DNA of 50,534 bases, taken from positions 1 through 50,534 of the forward strand of contig JAJRQB010000100.1 of NCBI GenBank assembly GCA_024280485.1, given 5' to 3'. This DNA comes from Deltaproteobacteria bacterium (GTDB lineage Bacteria; Desulfobacterota; Desulfuromonadia; Desulfuromonadales; Geopsychrobacteraceae). Each line of letters begins with the position of its first letter. Position 1 is the first letter of the stretch. The notes beneath the pieces were generated by a model that saw only the letters and a program-made list of their open reading frames with translations, ran no database searches and had not been told where the DNA came from. The position numbers and the translations under genes are program-made. Shown here piece by piece: positions 8,958-17,208 of this stretch.

Positions 8958-10784
8958 ATGCATCTGGCTTCGTGGTTAGCGACACTGATCCTGATTCTAG
9001 GGACATGCATTTTTTCTTTCGCTGCTGAACCAGAACTCTTTGTCACCAACGATGAGATCCGCGTTCAGGCCAAGAAGACTGTCGAGCCGCTTTGGCAGAC
9101 CGGTGTGGGGCCTGGACTGCCCGATGAAATGCGATTACTGACTGATGATCGTTTACTGGTTGGTCTGCGCAAGTATGATCGGGATTTTACAAATATGGAC
9201 TTAACTCTGCTCGATACCCGTACCGGGCAGGTTGTCTGGCGTTATGAGCGGAAGAAACACCGAGGCAAATACTCTTTTCTGGCGAACGACAGGGGATATT
9301 TGCTCTACAAAATTACTCAGAAACAAAAAGGTAAAGTTGGAATTCTGGCCTTGAAACAAAGTTCGGGAAAAGAGGTTTGGTTTTTGCCTTTGAAAGGTCA
9401 TCTGGTTGATCTTAAAGTGGAAGCATCACGGGGAGTGCTTGTCGCGACTACCCAGCATAAAAAAGGTAAAATCACCATTCGTTCGATCAATATCGAATCG
9501 GGACAATCTCTTTGGGAGCGAAGCTGGAAGTCAGATCAAAAGAATCTGTGGATGCTTGCTCCTCTCATCCACAATCAGACCCTCTTCAGCCCCTATCAGG
9601 GGCTTGAATGCCTTTCTTTGGCCGATGGTCGTCCTCTATGGCAACGTAAAGATCTCAAAATTGCACAGGTTTCCCCCACAATGAAAGTTGCGGGCGACAG
9701 ACTTATTCTAATCGATTCAACCAATAGTTTACAGGTCTTGAATCCGGCCTCAGGGGCCACCCTGATAAAACACGGATTAGATGAGACCGTACACTTTTCT
9801 GCAATTATTTCTCTTGGTCAATTTTACATTCTGGGCCAAAAATCTACGGGTGAATCTTCTCTGGTTGCCTTATCGTCTGACCTTGAGAAAATTCTCTGGC
9901 AACGAGCGGGGCTAGCAGTTCCACTTAGTAATATGCTGCTTCAGGGAGACCTAATCTATTATGCCTCTGGCATGATGCTTTTCTCCTTTAACATCCGAAC
10001 TGGTGAGTCTGGTCCTTTTTCCGTGGTTTCTTTGATCGGGAGCAAAGGACCCGCCGGGTTGCGACTTCGGGGGGATAAAATCATCTATCTTGGCGAGTAT
10101 GTCATCTCGGATGTCTCTCTGCCAGACCTCAAGCTTGGCAGCTACAACGGTATCACGCCGATTACCAATGAACTGAGCACCAAGGGACTGGATAAGGTCA
10201 TTAAGCGGGCAAAAAGGAAACTTTCAGCAAGTCAGAAGCAAAAGGTTGATACGTTTAGCAGCCGAATTGCTGATAATCAAATTGCTCTATATCGTTCCCA
10301 GGTCAGGGCGGCAAATCCGGGTAAATATTCAAATTCTGATTCCATCAGCCCGCCAGATTTTATGCTCTACCAGAAAATGACGGCCTCTACCTGGGAAGCG
10401 TCAGAAGCGATTCTTAAGGCGTACAAAGAAAGCGGTCTCGAGCATCAACTGAATGAAGTCACATTTCTCCGCGAGATCGTTGTTGCGCAGTTAGCTCAAG
10501 CCACGGGTAAGGACTATGCGTATCGACCACATTCCGCAGGAAGTTTCAATGGGATCAAATTAGTACATTTGCTCACTGGCAAATCTGTAGTACAGGCTTT
10601 TTCTCCCAGTTATCTGGAATACGGATTTTGGAACCTGGTTGACTTTGATAAAGGTGTTGTTTACCACCACGGACTTGGTCTCAACCCGGATAAGTATGAA
10701 AAGAGTGAAAAGTTCAAAACCTTTACCCTGAAAAAAGAACGACTTTTCAATAGCAGCATAATTGCCTATCCGCTTGATTTATAG
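8958..10784 (+). CDS. Exported PQQ-type beta-propeller protein
   Basis: A 608-residue protein with an N-terminal signal peptide (LATLILILGTCIFSFAAEP). Residues about 40-380 contain at least six propeller blades of the PQQ/BamB type, each carrying the pattern 'xxG xxxW' (for example DTRTGQVVWRYE, ESGQSLWERSW, ADGRPLWQR). BamB-like propellers act as scaffolds rather than enzymes, and no quinone-binding enzyme signature was seen. The last 220 residues are not propeller and lack a recognised domain. It is separated from its neighbours by 9 and 18 bases, so it is probably part of the exported-protein operon. Confidence 0.8.
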   Translation: MHLASWLATLILILGTCIFSFAAEPELFVTNDEIRVQAKKTVEPLWQTGVGPGLPDEMRLLTDDRLLVGLRKYDRDFTNMDLTLLDTRTGQVVWRYERKKHRGKYSFLANDRGYLLYKITQKQKGKVGILALKQSSGKEVWFLPLKGHLVDLKVEASRGVLVATTQHKKGKITIRSINIESGQSLWERSWKSDQKNLWMLAPLIHNQTLFSPYQGLECLSLADGRPLWQRKDLKIAQVSPTMKVAGDRLILIDSTNSLQVLNPASGATLIKHGLDETVHFSAIISLGQFYILGQKSTGESSLVALSSDLEKILWQRAGLAVPLSNMLLQGDLIYYASGMMLFSFNIRTGESGPFSVVSLIGSKGPAGLRLRGDKIIYLGEYVISDVSLPDLKLGSYNGITPITNELSTKGLDKVIKRAKRKLSASQKQKVDTFSSRIADNQIALYRSQVRAANPGKYSNSDSISPPDFMLYQKMTASTWEASEAILKAYKESGLEHQLNEVTFLREIVVAQLAQATGKDYAYRPHSAGSFNGIKLVHLLTGKSVVQAFSPSYLEYGFWNLVDFDKGVVYHHGLGLNPDKYEKSEKFKTFTLKKERLFNSSIIAYPLDL

Positions 10785-10802
10785 GGAAAAAGGGGAGTTT
10801 CC

Positions 10803-12482
10803 ATGAGTCATCATCGAAGGCACATCTTGCCCGCCTGTATTGTCCTCGGCATGTTTTTTATGCTGATTCCTCCCACTTCTTTCTCGGCTGACACCATTCT
10901 GAGAGAGGGTTCCAAAGCTGTGGAATATGTGGAGTGGTTTGGTGGGAAAAAACCGTTGCTTGCGGTCCAACGGGCACAAGATCAAGGGGTTAAAGTCACA
11001 AAAGAAAACGGCTGGCTGGAGCTATCCACAGATAAAGGAGCTTCATATCTTATTAGTAATTTTCTTGATGCAGAGCGCGTTACTGGTGTCGATTTGTCTA
11101 ATGCACAGGAATTCGAAATCAGTACCACGGTCAGAAGCTCGGGGAAATACTCCGGGCGTTATGGAATTTACTGGAATGGGCAAAGTAATAAAAACCTCTC
11201 AGAATTTGTCGTTATCCCACCTTTTGCCAAAATCAATAATGGCAAGATGGAAATCTCAGGATTGTTTTCAGTGGGTCAGGTTACCAATGGGACTTGGCAA
11301 GGTACCGATTGGAAGACCTCACCGATTGATGAGAGTCAAAGGAAGCAGAAGGCAGATATGCTCCTCGCCCTGGTAGGGGAGCAGATGAAAATAATGGCTA
11401 AAAGAAAAAGAGGGCCAAATACCAAAAAAGTGACTGCCATTGGTGCGTTGATGGCACTGGAGAAAGAACATCCAAGTATTTATAAAAATGCAATCTTGTA
11501 CAAAAGTACCCTGACTGTGCGTCAGTCGAAAGGCAAATTGGTTTGTCTGATAGATGACAAAGAGGTTTTTTCAACCACGGACAGGAAATCGCTCGTGACT
11601 CTGGGAGACTTTGGTCTCTTTTTTTCGAGAGGGTCTGATAAAGCCATTAAAAAAATCGACCTGGCTATTCGTGACTTCAGTGTGAAAGTTGCCGCTGAAC
11701 CTGCCAGTATTGAACGTGGAGAAGAGGCGTTTCAAAGGGGGCAGTACAAGGTTGCACTCAGCCATTTTCGACCTCTTGCCGAGCAGGGCAATCATACAAC
11801 TGCCCAGATGAGTTTGGCGCAGATGTACTGGCAAGGAATTGGCGTCGAGAAAAACTTTAAGCAGGCTGTGCATTGGTTTAAACAAGCCTCGGATCTGGGC
11901 GATATCCGTGCGGATGGATATTTGGGCGAAGCGTATCTCACCGGGCCGGAAGGTATCCGCGATTATGGCAAGGCGAAAGCTCTCTTCAAAAAGTTAACTG
12001 CCAAACCGAATGCCATGTATAACGAGGCTGCGTTTAAACTCGGTTCAATGGCGGGAATGGGTCTGGGCGGGCCTAAAGACATTCAAGAGGCCAAAACATG
12101 GTTTAACCTTGCTACCTATAGCGGGATTCCTCATCCTGGCGCTCTGCATTCTCTTGGAGTGATTCATTATCAGGGTCTTGATGGGGGGCAGGATTTCAAA
12201 AAAGCCCGAAAATATTTTAAACAAGCTGCCGAACGTGGAGCTGTCATGTCTCTGGTCGTACTGGGTCATATCGATGGTCGTGGCCAGGGAGTACAAATCG
12301 ATCTGGTTAAATCCTATAACTGGTTTTATTCAGCCGCACAGAAAATGCCACCGGGACCGCAAAAGAACGAAGTGGAGGTTTCTATGGAGCAATTGGCAGC
12401 AGGCATGACGCCAGTACAAAAGAAACAGGCTGAAGAGATGTCACGTGCCTGGCTGAATAAATGGGGACATAACTATCGCTAG
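10803..12482 (+). CDS. Exported jelly-roll plus Sel1-repeat protein
   Basis: A 559-residue protein. A signal peptide (residues 1-29) is followed by a beta-rich domain of about 250 residues with features of concanavalin-like folds (FEISTTVRSSGKYSGRYGIY near the start, VCLIDDKEVFSTTDRK and FGLFFSRGSDK near the end). From about residue 305, five or six Sel1/TPR-like repeats follow, with the characteristic A-x-x-x-L-G-x-x-Y and G-V-x-x-(D/N)-x-x-x-A patterns. Sel1 arrays are protein-interaction scaffolds. The combination of a carbohydrate-binding-like fold with Sel1 repeats suggests a periplasmic adaptor, which is inference. GGGGAG precedes the ATG. Confidence 0.8.
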   Translation: MSHHRRHILPACIVLGMFFMLIPPTSFSADTILREGSKAVEYVEWFGGKKPLLAVQRAQDQGVKVTKENGWLELSTDKGASYLISNFLDAERVTGVDLSNAQEFEISTTVRSSGKYSGRYGIYWNGQSNKNLSEFVVIPPFAKINNGKMEISGLFSVGQVTNGTWQGTDWKTSPIDESQRKQKADMLLALVGEQMKIMAKRKRGPNTKKVTAIGALMALEKEHPSIYKNAILYKSTLTVRQSKGKLVCLIDDKEVFSTTDRKSLVTLGDFGLFFSRGSDKAIKKIDLAIRDFSVKVAAEPASIERGEEAFQRGQYKVALSHFRPLAEQGNHTTAQMSLAQMYWQGIGVEKNFKQAVHWFKQASDLGDIRADGYLGEAYLTGPEGIRDYGKAKALFKKLTAKPNAMYNEAAFKLGSMAGMGLGGPKDIQEAKTWFNLATYSGIPHPGALHSLGVIHYQGLDGGQDFKKARKYFKQAAERGAVMSLVVLGHIDGRGQGVQIDLVKSYNWFYSAAQKMPPGPQKNEVEVSMEQLAAGMTPVQKKQAEEMSRAWLNKWGHNYR

Positions 12483-12495
12483 GAGGTGGCATGAG

Positions 12496-13122
12496 ATGGT
12501 AGCCAGAGTGTGTAAGCCTATAATTGCCATAACTATAACGACTTTATTGTTGGGTGGTTGCGTGACAGGTAAGTGCATCAGGTATAAGCAACGCTTTAAC
12601 CCAACAAAATCGCATTATGAAAAGTATTGTGTTGAGTGGAAGGACGGGATCAAGAGTTTCAGTGATCATTTTATAAAAAAAGGCTCTTCTCGTTACGTGA
12701 AGAAAGAGAAGTCAATATTCATTAGCGAAAATTCCGGATTGCAAATGATTGTAAATATCGTTCGCCGAAAAAGTGGTTTGTTGCCAACAGCGGATAGAAG
12801 CCCTGCCGTTATTGAATTGAGAATTTATGTGATGAACCTAAACTCGTCTTTGCTCTCAATTCGTGCCAATGAGTTCGAATTTGTACGTACTGATGGAAGA
12901 GTAATTAAACCCTATGGGGGGGATGATTGGGGCGATGGATATTTTTGGCTTGATCCACAAATAATTGCAATAAATGGCCGGGATGTAAGTGCGGCAAATA
13001 AGAGGTCTGCCGATATGTTGAAGGGAGACTCTTCGGAGTTTGAAGTTTCTTTCCCTCTGGAGAAAAGGTTTTCAGAAAAAGAGGCACTAGGGTTCTTGCG
13101 AGAAATCCGCTTGAATAAATGA
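12496..13122 (+). CDS. Lipoprotein of unknown function
   Basis: A 208-residue lipoprotein with lipobox LLGGC (Cys22). Two ATGs occur 5 bases apart. The first (12491) hits a stop after three codons, so 12496 is the start, with AGGAGGT at 12481-12487 ideally spaced. The mature part is basic at first and then beta-rich, including an acidic glycine/tryptophan loop (YGGDDWGDGYFW). No family is recognised. It begins 13 bases after the Sel1 gene and appears co-transcribed. The local sequence is AT-rich. Confidence 0.75.
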   Translation: MVARVCKPIIAITITTLLLGGCVTGKCIRYKQRFNPTKSHYEKYCVEWKDGIKSFSDHFIKKGSSRYVKKEKSIFISENSGLQMIVNIVRRKSGLLPTADRSPAVIELRIYVMNLNSSLLSIRANEFEFVRTDGRVIKPYGGDDWGDGYFWLDPQIIAINGRDVSAANKRSADMLKGDSSEFEVSFPLEKRFSEKEALGFLREIRLNK

Positions 13123-13221
13123 TTTTTTACATCGTTGATTTAATTTCGCTTGATTAGCAAAGAAGTCTGAATTTGATTAGCGTGAAGATAAACTTTGAAA
13201 ATGAATTACTGGGGAAGCGCA

Positions 13222-14142
13222 ATGAGTGCGATGAAAATTTCAGGGAATTACGCAATCCTACTTTTCACTCTGATCATGTGTGTATTGTCGTGTGCAATAG
13301 CTACCGCAGGTCCGTTTGAGGATGGTTTGTCTCTTTATAAAAAAGGGGACTACCTTGCCGCCCAAAGAGTCTGGCGCCCTCTAGCGGACCGGGGCAATAT
13401 TGATGCTCAATACTATTTGGGCTTTATGTATGCTTCTGGCCAAGGTGTTATTCAGAACTACGACGTGGCCGCAAAATGGTTTGAAAAGGCTGCTCGCCAG
13501 GGCGATGCCGAAGCACAATACAACCTGGGGATGGTCCATGAAGATGCCTGGGGCGATTATGCCACGGCAGTCAAATGGTACGCCAAAGCCGCGAAACAAG
13601 GATATGCCAGCGCACAATACTATCTTGGAATACTGCACGAAGAGGGCAAGGGTGTCCCGCAGGACTATGTTGCCTCGATGCAATATTACCGTTTAGCTGC
13701 TGATCAGGGGCATGTCGAAGCACATCACAACATCGGGGTGTTGTATCTGAATGGTCTGGGTGTCCCGGCAGATTTTGTTGAGGCGGAGAAGTGGACGCGT
13801 ATTGCCGCTGCGCAGGGGCATGCCCCTGCGCAGCATAACCTTGGTCTCATGTATTTTAATGGCAATGGCCTTGATAAAGATCAGAGGCAGGCCGCGCACT
13901 GGTACTCCCAAGCGGCCGCTCAGGGGCATCTGGAATCCCAGATAAACCTGGGGATTCTTTATACAAAAGGTCTGGGTGTTTCCAAAGACAGTGTCCATGC
14001 ATACATGTGGTTCAAACTTGCATCTCAACAAGGAGCTGCTGATGCAAATAGATACCTCGGCCTTATTTCAAGAAACATGAGTAAAACTCAACTCATAGAG
14101 GCAAAGGACAGGGTTAAACGAAGAAATTCTAAACTTAAATAA
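13222..14142 (+). CDS. Exported Sel1-repeat protein
   Basis: A 306-residue product. The frame is open from TTG 13195, but GGGGA at 13211-13215 points to ATG 13222 (ATG 13231 is a further option). A signal peptide with a hydrophobic core (ILLFTLIMCVLSC) ends near ATA-GPFED. The whole mature protein is built of six to seven Sel1 repeats of about 36 residues, each with AQYxLG and GVxxD/NxxxAxxW signatures. These repeats form superhelical scaffolds for protein contacts, and secreted members often regulate envelope processes. No enzymatic domain is present. It follows a 99-base gap that may contain its own promoter. Confidence 0.87.
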   Translation: MSAMKISGNYAILLFTLIMCVLSCAIATAGPFEDGLSLYKKGDYLAAQRVWRPLADRGNIDAQYYLGFMYASGQGVIQNYDVAAKWFEKAARQGDAEAQYNLGMVHEDAWGDYATAVKWYAKAAKQGYASAQYYLGILHEEGKGVPQDYVASMQYYRLAADQGHVEAHHNIGVLYLNGLGVPADFVEAEKWTRIAAAQGHAPAQHNLGLMYFNGNGLDKDQRQAAHWYSQAAAQGHLESQINLGILYTKGLGVSKDSVHAYMWFKLASQQGAADANRYLGLISRNMSKTQLIEAKDRVKRRNSKLK

Positions 14143-14186
14143 TATCACGGCTTCTGCGCTGGGCTAACCAAGATAAAGGAGGAAAC

Positions 14187-14555
14187 ATGGATTATCTACT
14201 CAGATTTATAATGGTCGCGATCTTAACTTTCACCCTAATAGCCTGTGCCAGCACTCGAGGTGAAAAAATTATTTACAAAAGTGACAAGCGTTTTTCACCC
14301 TATAAGGGGAAAGTAAAAGTCTATTGGAAGGATCACGGTATTCCTGGAAATCCTAACAGTTATACGTTCATTGCAACCATAAAGGCACAGTCCTTTTGGG
14401 CAGGCATAAGACCAGGGAAGTTCAATGAAAAGCTCCACGAGCTGATCATTAATAAAACTGCCGAAGTTGGGGGCAATGCAGTCCTTCTTTATTGCCCTGA
14501 AATCGGAACCGTCGGGCAGGAGTACTGCTACGGAGATGCGATAAAAATCAGGTGA
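14187..14555 (+). CDS. Small lipoprotein
   Basis: A 122-residue lipoprotein with lipobox LIAC (Cys20) and a strong AAAGGAGG site just upstream. The mature part has a C-terminal segment (KTAEVGGNAVLLYCPE) resembling small envelope lipoproteins of the RcsF/DUF4156 kind, in which two cysteines pair. Here two cysteines flank the last 20 residues. That resemblance is weak and functional transfer is not justified. It lies 44 bases after the Sel1 gene and 34 before the ankyrin gene. Confidence 0.75.
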   Translation: MDYLLRFIMVAILTFTLIACASTRGEKIIYKSDKRFSPYKGKVKVYWKDHGIPGNPNSYTFIATIKAQSFWAGIRPGKFNEKLHELIINKTAEVGGNAVLLYCPEIGTVGQEYCYGDAIKIR

Positions 14556-14589
14556 TGACGAAAATATTCAATTTAACAAGGGGTCCGTT

Positions 14590-16044
14590 GTGAATACCGT
14601 TGTGAATAGAATTGTTAAGGGAATTTTTCTGTTAGCAGCAGTGGCTGTTTCTTTCGGGTGTGCGGCAATGAATGTTGTGTCGCCTCAAGTCGAGCAACTT
14701 CATGACGCTGTTGAAAAAAATGACAAGGCTCAAGTTCAGCAAATTCTTGCCAGTGGAGTCGCCATAAATGCACTCATTGAACATAAAGTTACACCACTAC
14801 ATACGGCAGCAAAATCTGGCAGATATGAGATAGCCGAGTACTTACTTGACCATGGAGCAAACCTTCATGCAACGGATGCTTTGGGTGATACTCCGCTCCA
14901 CTCTGCCGCAACGAGTGGCTCTAAAGAAATTGCAGAGTTGTTGATTAATAAAGGCGCAATGGTGAATGGCTCAGGGACGACGCCACTCCATTATGCATCT
15001 GGTTACAGCTGGTCTGTACCTGGCGGTAGCGTTGATGTCGTAAAGCTGCTACTCACGCATGGTGCCAACGTAAATGCGACAGATGGGCTTAAAAAAACAC
15101 CGCTTCACAATGCCGCCGAGTATGGAAGTAGCGAAATTGCCAGGGCATTGCTTGAGAATGGTGCCAATATCATGGCCGTAAGCAATTACGGCATTAAGAC
15201 CCCCTTGGCCCTTGCGCTTGAGCGTCAAGCCAAAAGAATGGAAACTGATAACTGGCTCCAGAATGCATTGCTCAAAAAAGACAGGGCGTTTAGTGAGGGG
15301 ATAGTCGAGCTGTTTTTGTCTCATATCGAAAAGAAAAATGCAGCAAGTTTGACACCATTGATGCTGGCAACCGGGAAGAGTGAGATCAAAACCATCTCCG
15401 CACTTATTGCAAAAGGGTCAGACATTAACGCAAAGTCGTTAAATGGTGAGACGGCGTTGTTCATCGCAGCGCGCAATAATGACTTTAAAACGCTGAATTT
15501 ACTTCTGACTAATGGCTCAGAAGTAAACGTTACGAATGTTTTTGGCTTGACGCCCCTGATTGAGAGTGCTGATAAGGGGTTCAGTCAGATCGTTAAAATA
15601 CTCTTGTCTCGTGGTGCCGCTGTCGATGTTGCTGATACCTATGGTTATTCTGCTCTGATGACCAGCTCTGAAACAGGGCGTATCGAGATTGTTGAAATAC
15701 TCTTGTCGAGTGGTGCCGACGTCAATGTGCAAAGTAATTTGGGCTGGACGGCCATTATGCTGGCTGCAAAATCTGGTCACTATGAAATAGCAAGGGAACT
15801 CCTAGCAAAAGACGCGATTGTTAACTTTTCAACAGATCAGGGGATGACAGCACTGATGTTTGCTGCCGGTAAGGGGCATGCGAAAATTGTTAAAGCACTC
15901 ATTTCAAAAGGGGCGGCTGTAAATTCGCGGGGGAAGGAAAATGTGACGGCTCTAGTTCTTGCGGAAATCAATGATCACGCTGAGGTCGCTTCCATTTTAC
16001 GCGAGCATGGGGCTAAGGATATACTGACATTGCTAGGACTTTAG
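14590..16044 (+). CDS. Ankyrin-repeat lipoprotein
   Basis: A 484-residue protein starting with GTG at 14590, preceded by AAGGGG. The signal peptide ends at a probable lipobox SFGC (Cys24). Residues 30-480 are about a dozen ankyrin repeats with the usual TPLHxAAxxG, IxxxLLxxGAxxN signature. Repeats at about residues 70-200 and 320-470 are near consensus, and the middle (about 205-250) is irregular. Exported ankyrin proteins in proteobacteria bind partner proteins, sometimes as immunity or anti-toxin partners or catalase stabilisers. None of those partners is visible here. It is the last gene of the + strand exported-protein run. Confidence 0.87.
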   Translation: MNTVVNRIVKGIFLLAAVAVSFGCAAMNVVSPQVEQLHDAVEKNDKAQVQQILASGVAINALIEHKVTPLHTAAKSGRYEIAEYLLDHGANLHATDALGDTPLHSAATSGSKEIAELLINKGAMVNGSGTTPLHYASGYSWSVPGGSVDVVKLLLTHGANVNATDGLKKTPLHNAAEYGSSEIARALLENGANIMAVSNYGIKTPLALALERQAKRMETDNWLQNALLKKDRAFSEGIVELFLSHIEKKNAASLTPLMLATGKSEIKTISALIAKGSDINAKSLNGETALFIAARNNDFKTLNLLLTNGSEVNVTNVFGLTPLIESADKGFSQIVKILLSRGAAVDVADTYGYSALMTSSETGRIEIVEILLSSGADVNVQSNLGWTAIMLAAKSGHYEIARELLAKDAIVNFSTDQGMTALMFAAGKGHAKIVKALISKGAAVNSRGKENVTALVLAEINDHAEVASILREHGAKDILTLLGL

Positions 16045-16128
16045 GAACCGGACGGGGCAAATTTGTAACTGTTCAAAGCGGCCATGATGGCGCTTAACAA
16101 CAAGTCGTGAACAATCCCGGAGAATGCT

Positions 16129-16320
16129 ATGATCGTCATGTACAAGAAGAAGGGTTTCAATCCCGACGGTGACGACTGGTTCTGGCTGAAGTACGGTACG
16201 AACGGCAAGGTAGGCGGTTGTGTCAACTGCCACGCCAGTGTCAAGGAGAATGACTGGTTGTTTACCGGGGCGGTTAAATATGTCCCTTTGTCTATAGCGG
16301 GAAACTGGGGGAAGGCTTAG
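16129..16320 (+). pseudogene. Cytochrome P460 C-terminal remnant
   Basis: A 63-residue frame matches only the C-terminal part of cytochrome P460-family proteins: DGDDWFWLKYGTNG, then the heme-binding motif CVNCH (Cys31, Cys34, His35), then KENDWLF. The family normally has a signal peptide and about 100 more residues upstream. Here the frame is closed by TGA at 16108-16110 and TAA 36 bases before that, and no signal peptide is encoded, so heme could not be attached in the periplasm. A GGAG at 16119-16122 could permit translation of the short product. I regard it as a decayed gene. A functional small protein is less likely. Confidence 0.6.
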
Positions 16321-16383
16321 GCCATCCCCCAGTGCGTTGTTGCACTTTCTACTTCTTTTTATGTCTTGCAAACGGGTAAGCCG

Positions 16384-17208
16384 ATGGCAAACCGGATTGT
16401 TCTTCATGCATACCGCTATGAGCTGCCCAGGCTACTGCTTTGGGTGTTGCTGGCTGGCCTGGGATTGACGCAGGTTGCCTGTTCACAGGCCTCTCCTGCC
16501 CTGGCAAGCGGACCCGCCCCCAGGCCGCTGAGCAGTCTGGAGCCCCATTACCGGCAGACTGTCTTAAACGGTTGGCGCAGCTTTCAGACCAGTTTCGCCC
16601 GCGACGGACTGGCCTGCGTGGATTGTCATCTGGATCACGACGCGCTAAGCCTTTGGGCCGCGGCCTATCCCAAGGTTGTGGTCTTCGATCAGTCTCCCTA
16701 TCGCGTCAAGGGGCTTGCAGAAGTGATTGGCGAAACCCTGACCACTCACACCGACCTCTCCGTCAGGCGCCGCCAGTCGTTGGTCGACGATATACAGGCC
16801 TACATCTCCTGGCGGGGTGAGGGACAGATTGTCACTCCGGGGTATTCTAAAAGACTGTCGCCACCTCAAGAGGATCTTGACCAGTTGCAGAAAGCTGTCG
16901 AACGCGGCAGAGGTTTGACTCGGCAAACGCTCAGCGGCCCTTGCCTGAAATGTCATACCCCTGGCCAGGCGGAAGAAGGGCTGCACCCCCTGTTCCGGGC
17001 GACGAGCTCGTTTCCGCGTTATGTCGAAAAGGCGCGACGGGTGATGTCGCTGGAAGCCTTCCTCGTATGGCATCTGGCGAGCAACGGTAGCGAAGGTTTC
17101 GCCCCCCAAGGCCGTAATGTTACGGATCTTAGCGCATATCTTGCCGAGCTCGCCAAAGGGCAAAGATACTCACCCGGTACCCCGCTTCATGGAGGCAACA
17201 ATGATTGA
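16384..17208 (+). CDS. Diheme c-type cytochrome lipoprotein
   Basis: A 274-residue product from ATG 16384. A TTG start 18 bases upstream is possible, but the ATG sits better before the signal sequence. The signal peptide ends at lipobox QVAC (Cys33). Two covalent heme sites are present, CVDCH (residues 78-82) and CLKCH (187-191), separated by about 105 residues, as in two-domain cytochromes of the diheme or SoxX/DHC type. It should sit in the periplasm, anchored to a membrane, and pass electrons. Its exact partner is not known. The next cytochrome gene overlaps its end by 8 bases, so the two are translationally coupled. GC content and codon use look higher than in the genes upstream. Confidence 0.85.
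   Translation: MANRIVLHAYRYELPRLLLWVLLAGLGLTQVACSQASPALASGPAPRPLSSLEPHYRQTVLNGWRSFQTSFARDGLACVDCHLDHDALSLWAAAYPKVVVFDQSPYRVKGLAEVIGETLTTHTDLSVRRRQSLVDDIQAYISWRGEGQIVTPGYSKRLSPPQEDLDQLQKAVERGRGLTRQTLSGPCLKCHTPGQAEEGLHPLFRATSSFPRYVEKARRVMSLEAFLVWHLASNGSEGFAPQGRNVTDLSAYLAELAKGQRYSPGTPLHGGNND

Noticed and set aside
16108-16110. Selenocysteine at the TGA upstream of the P460 remnant
   Set aside because: A further TAA closes the same frame 36 bases upstream, and family members have no selenocysteine there.
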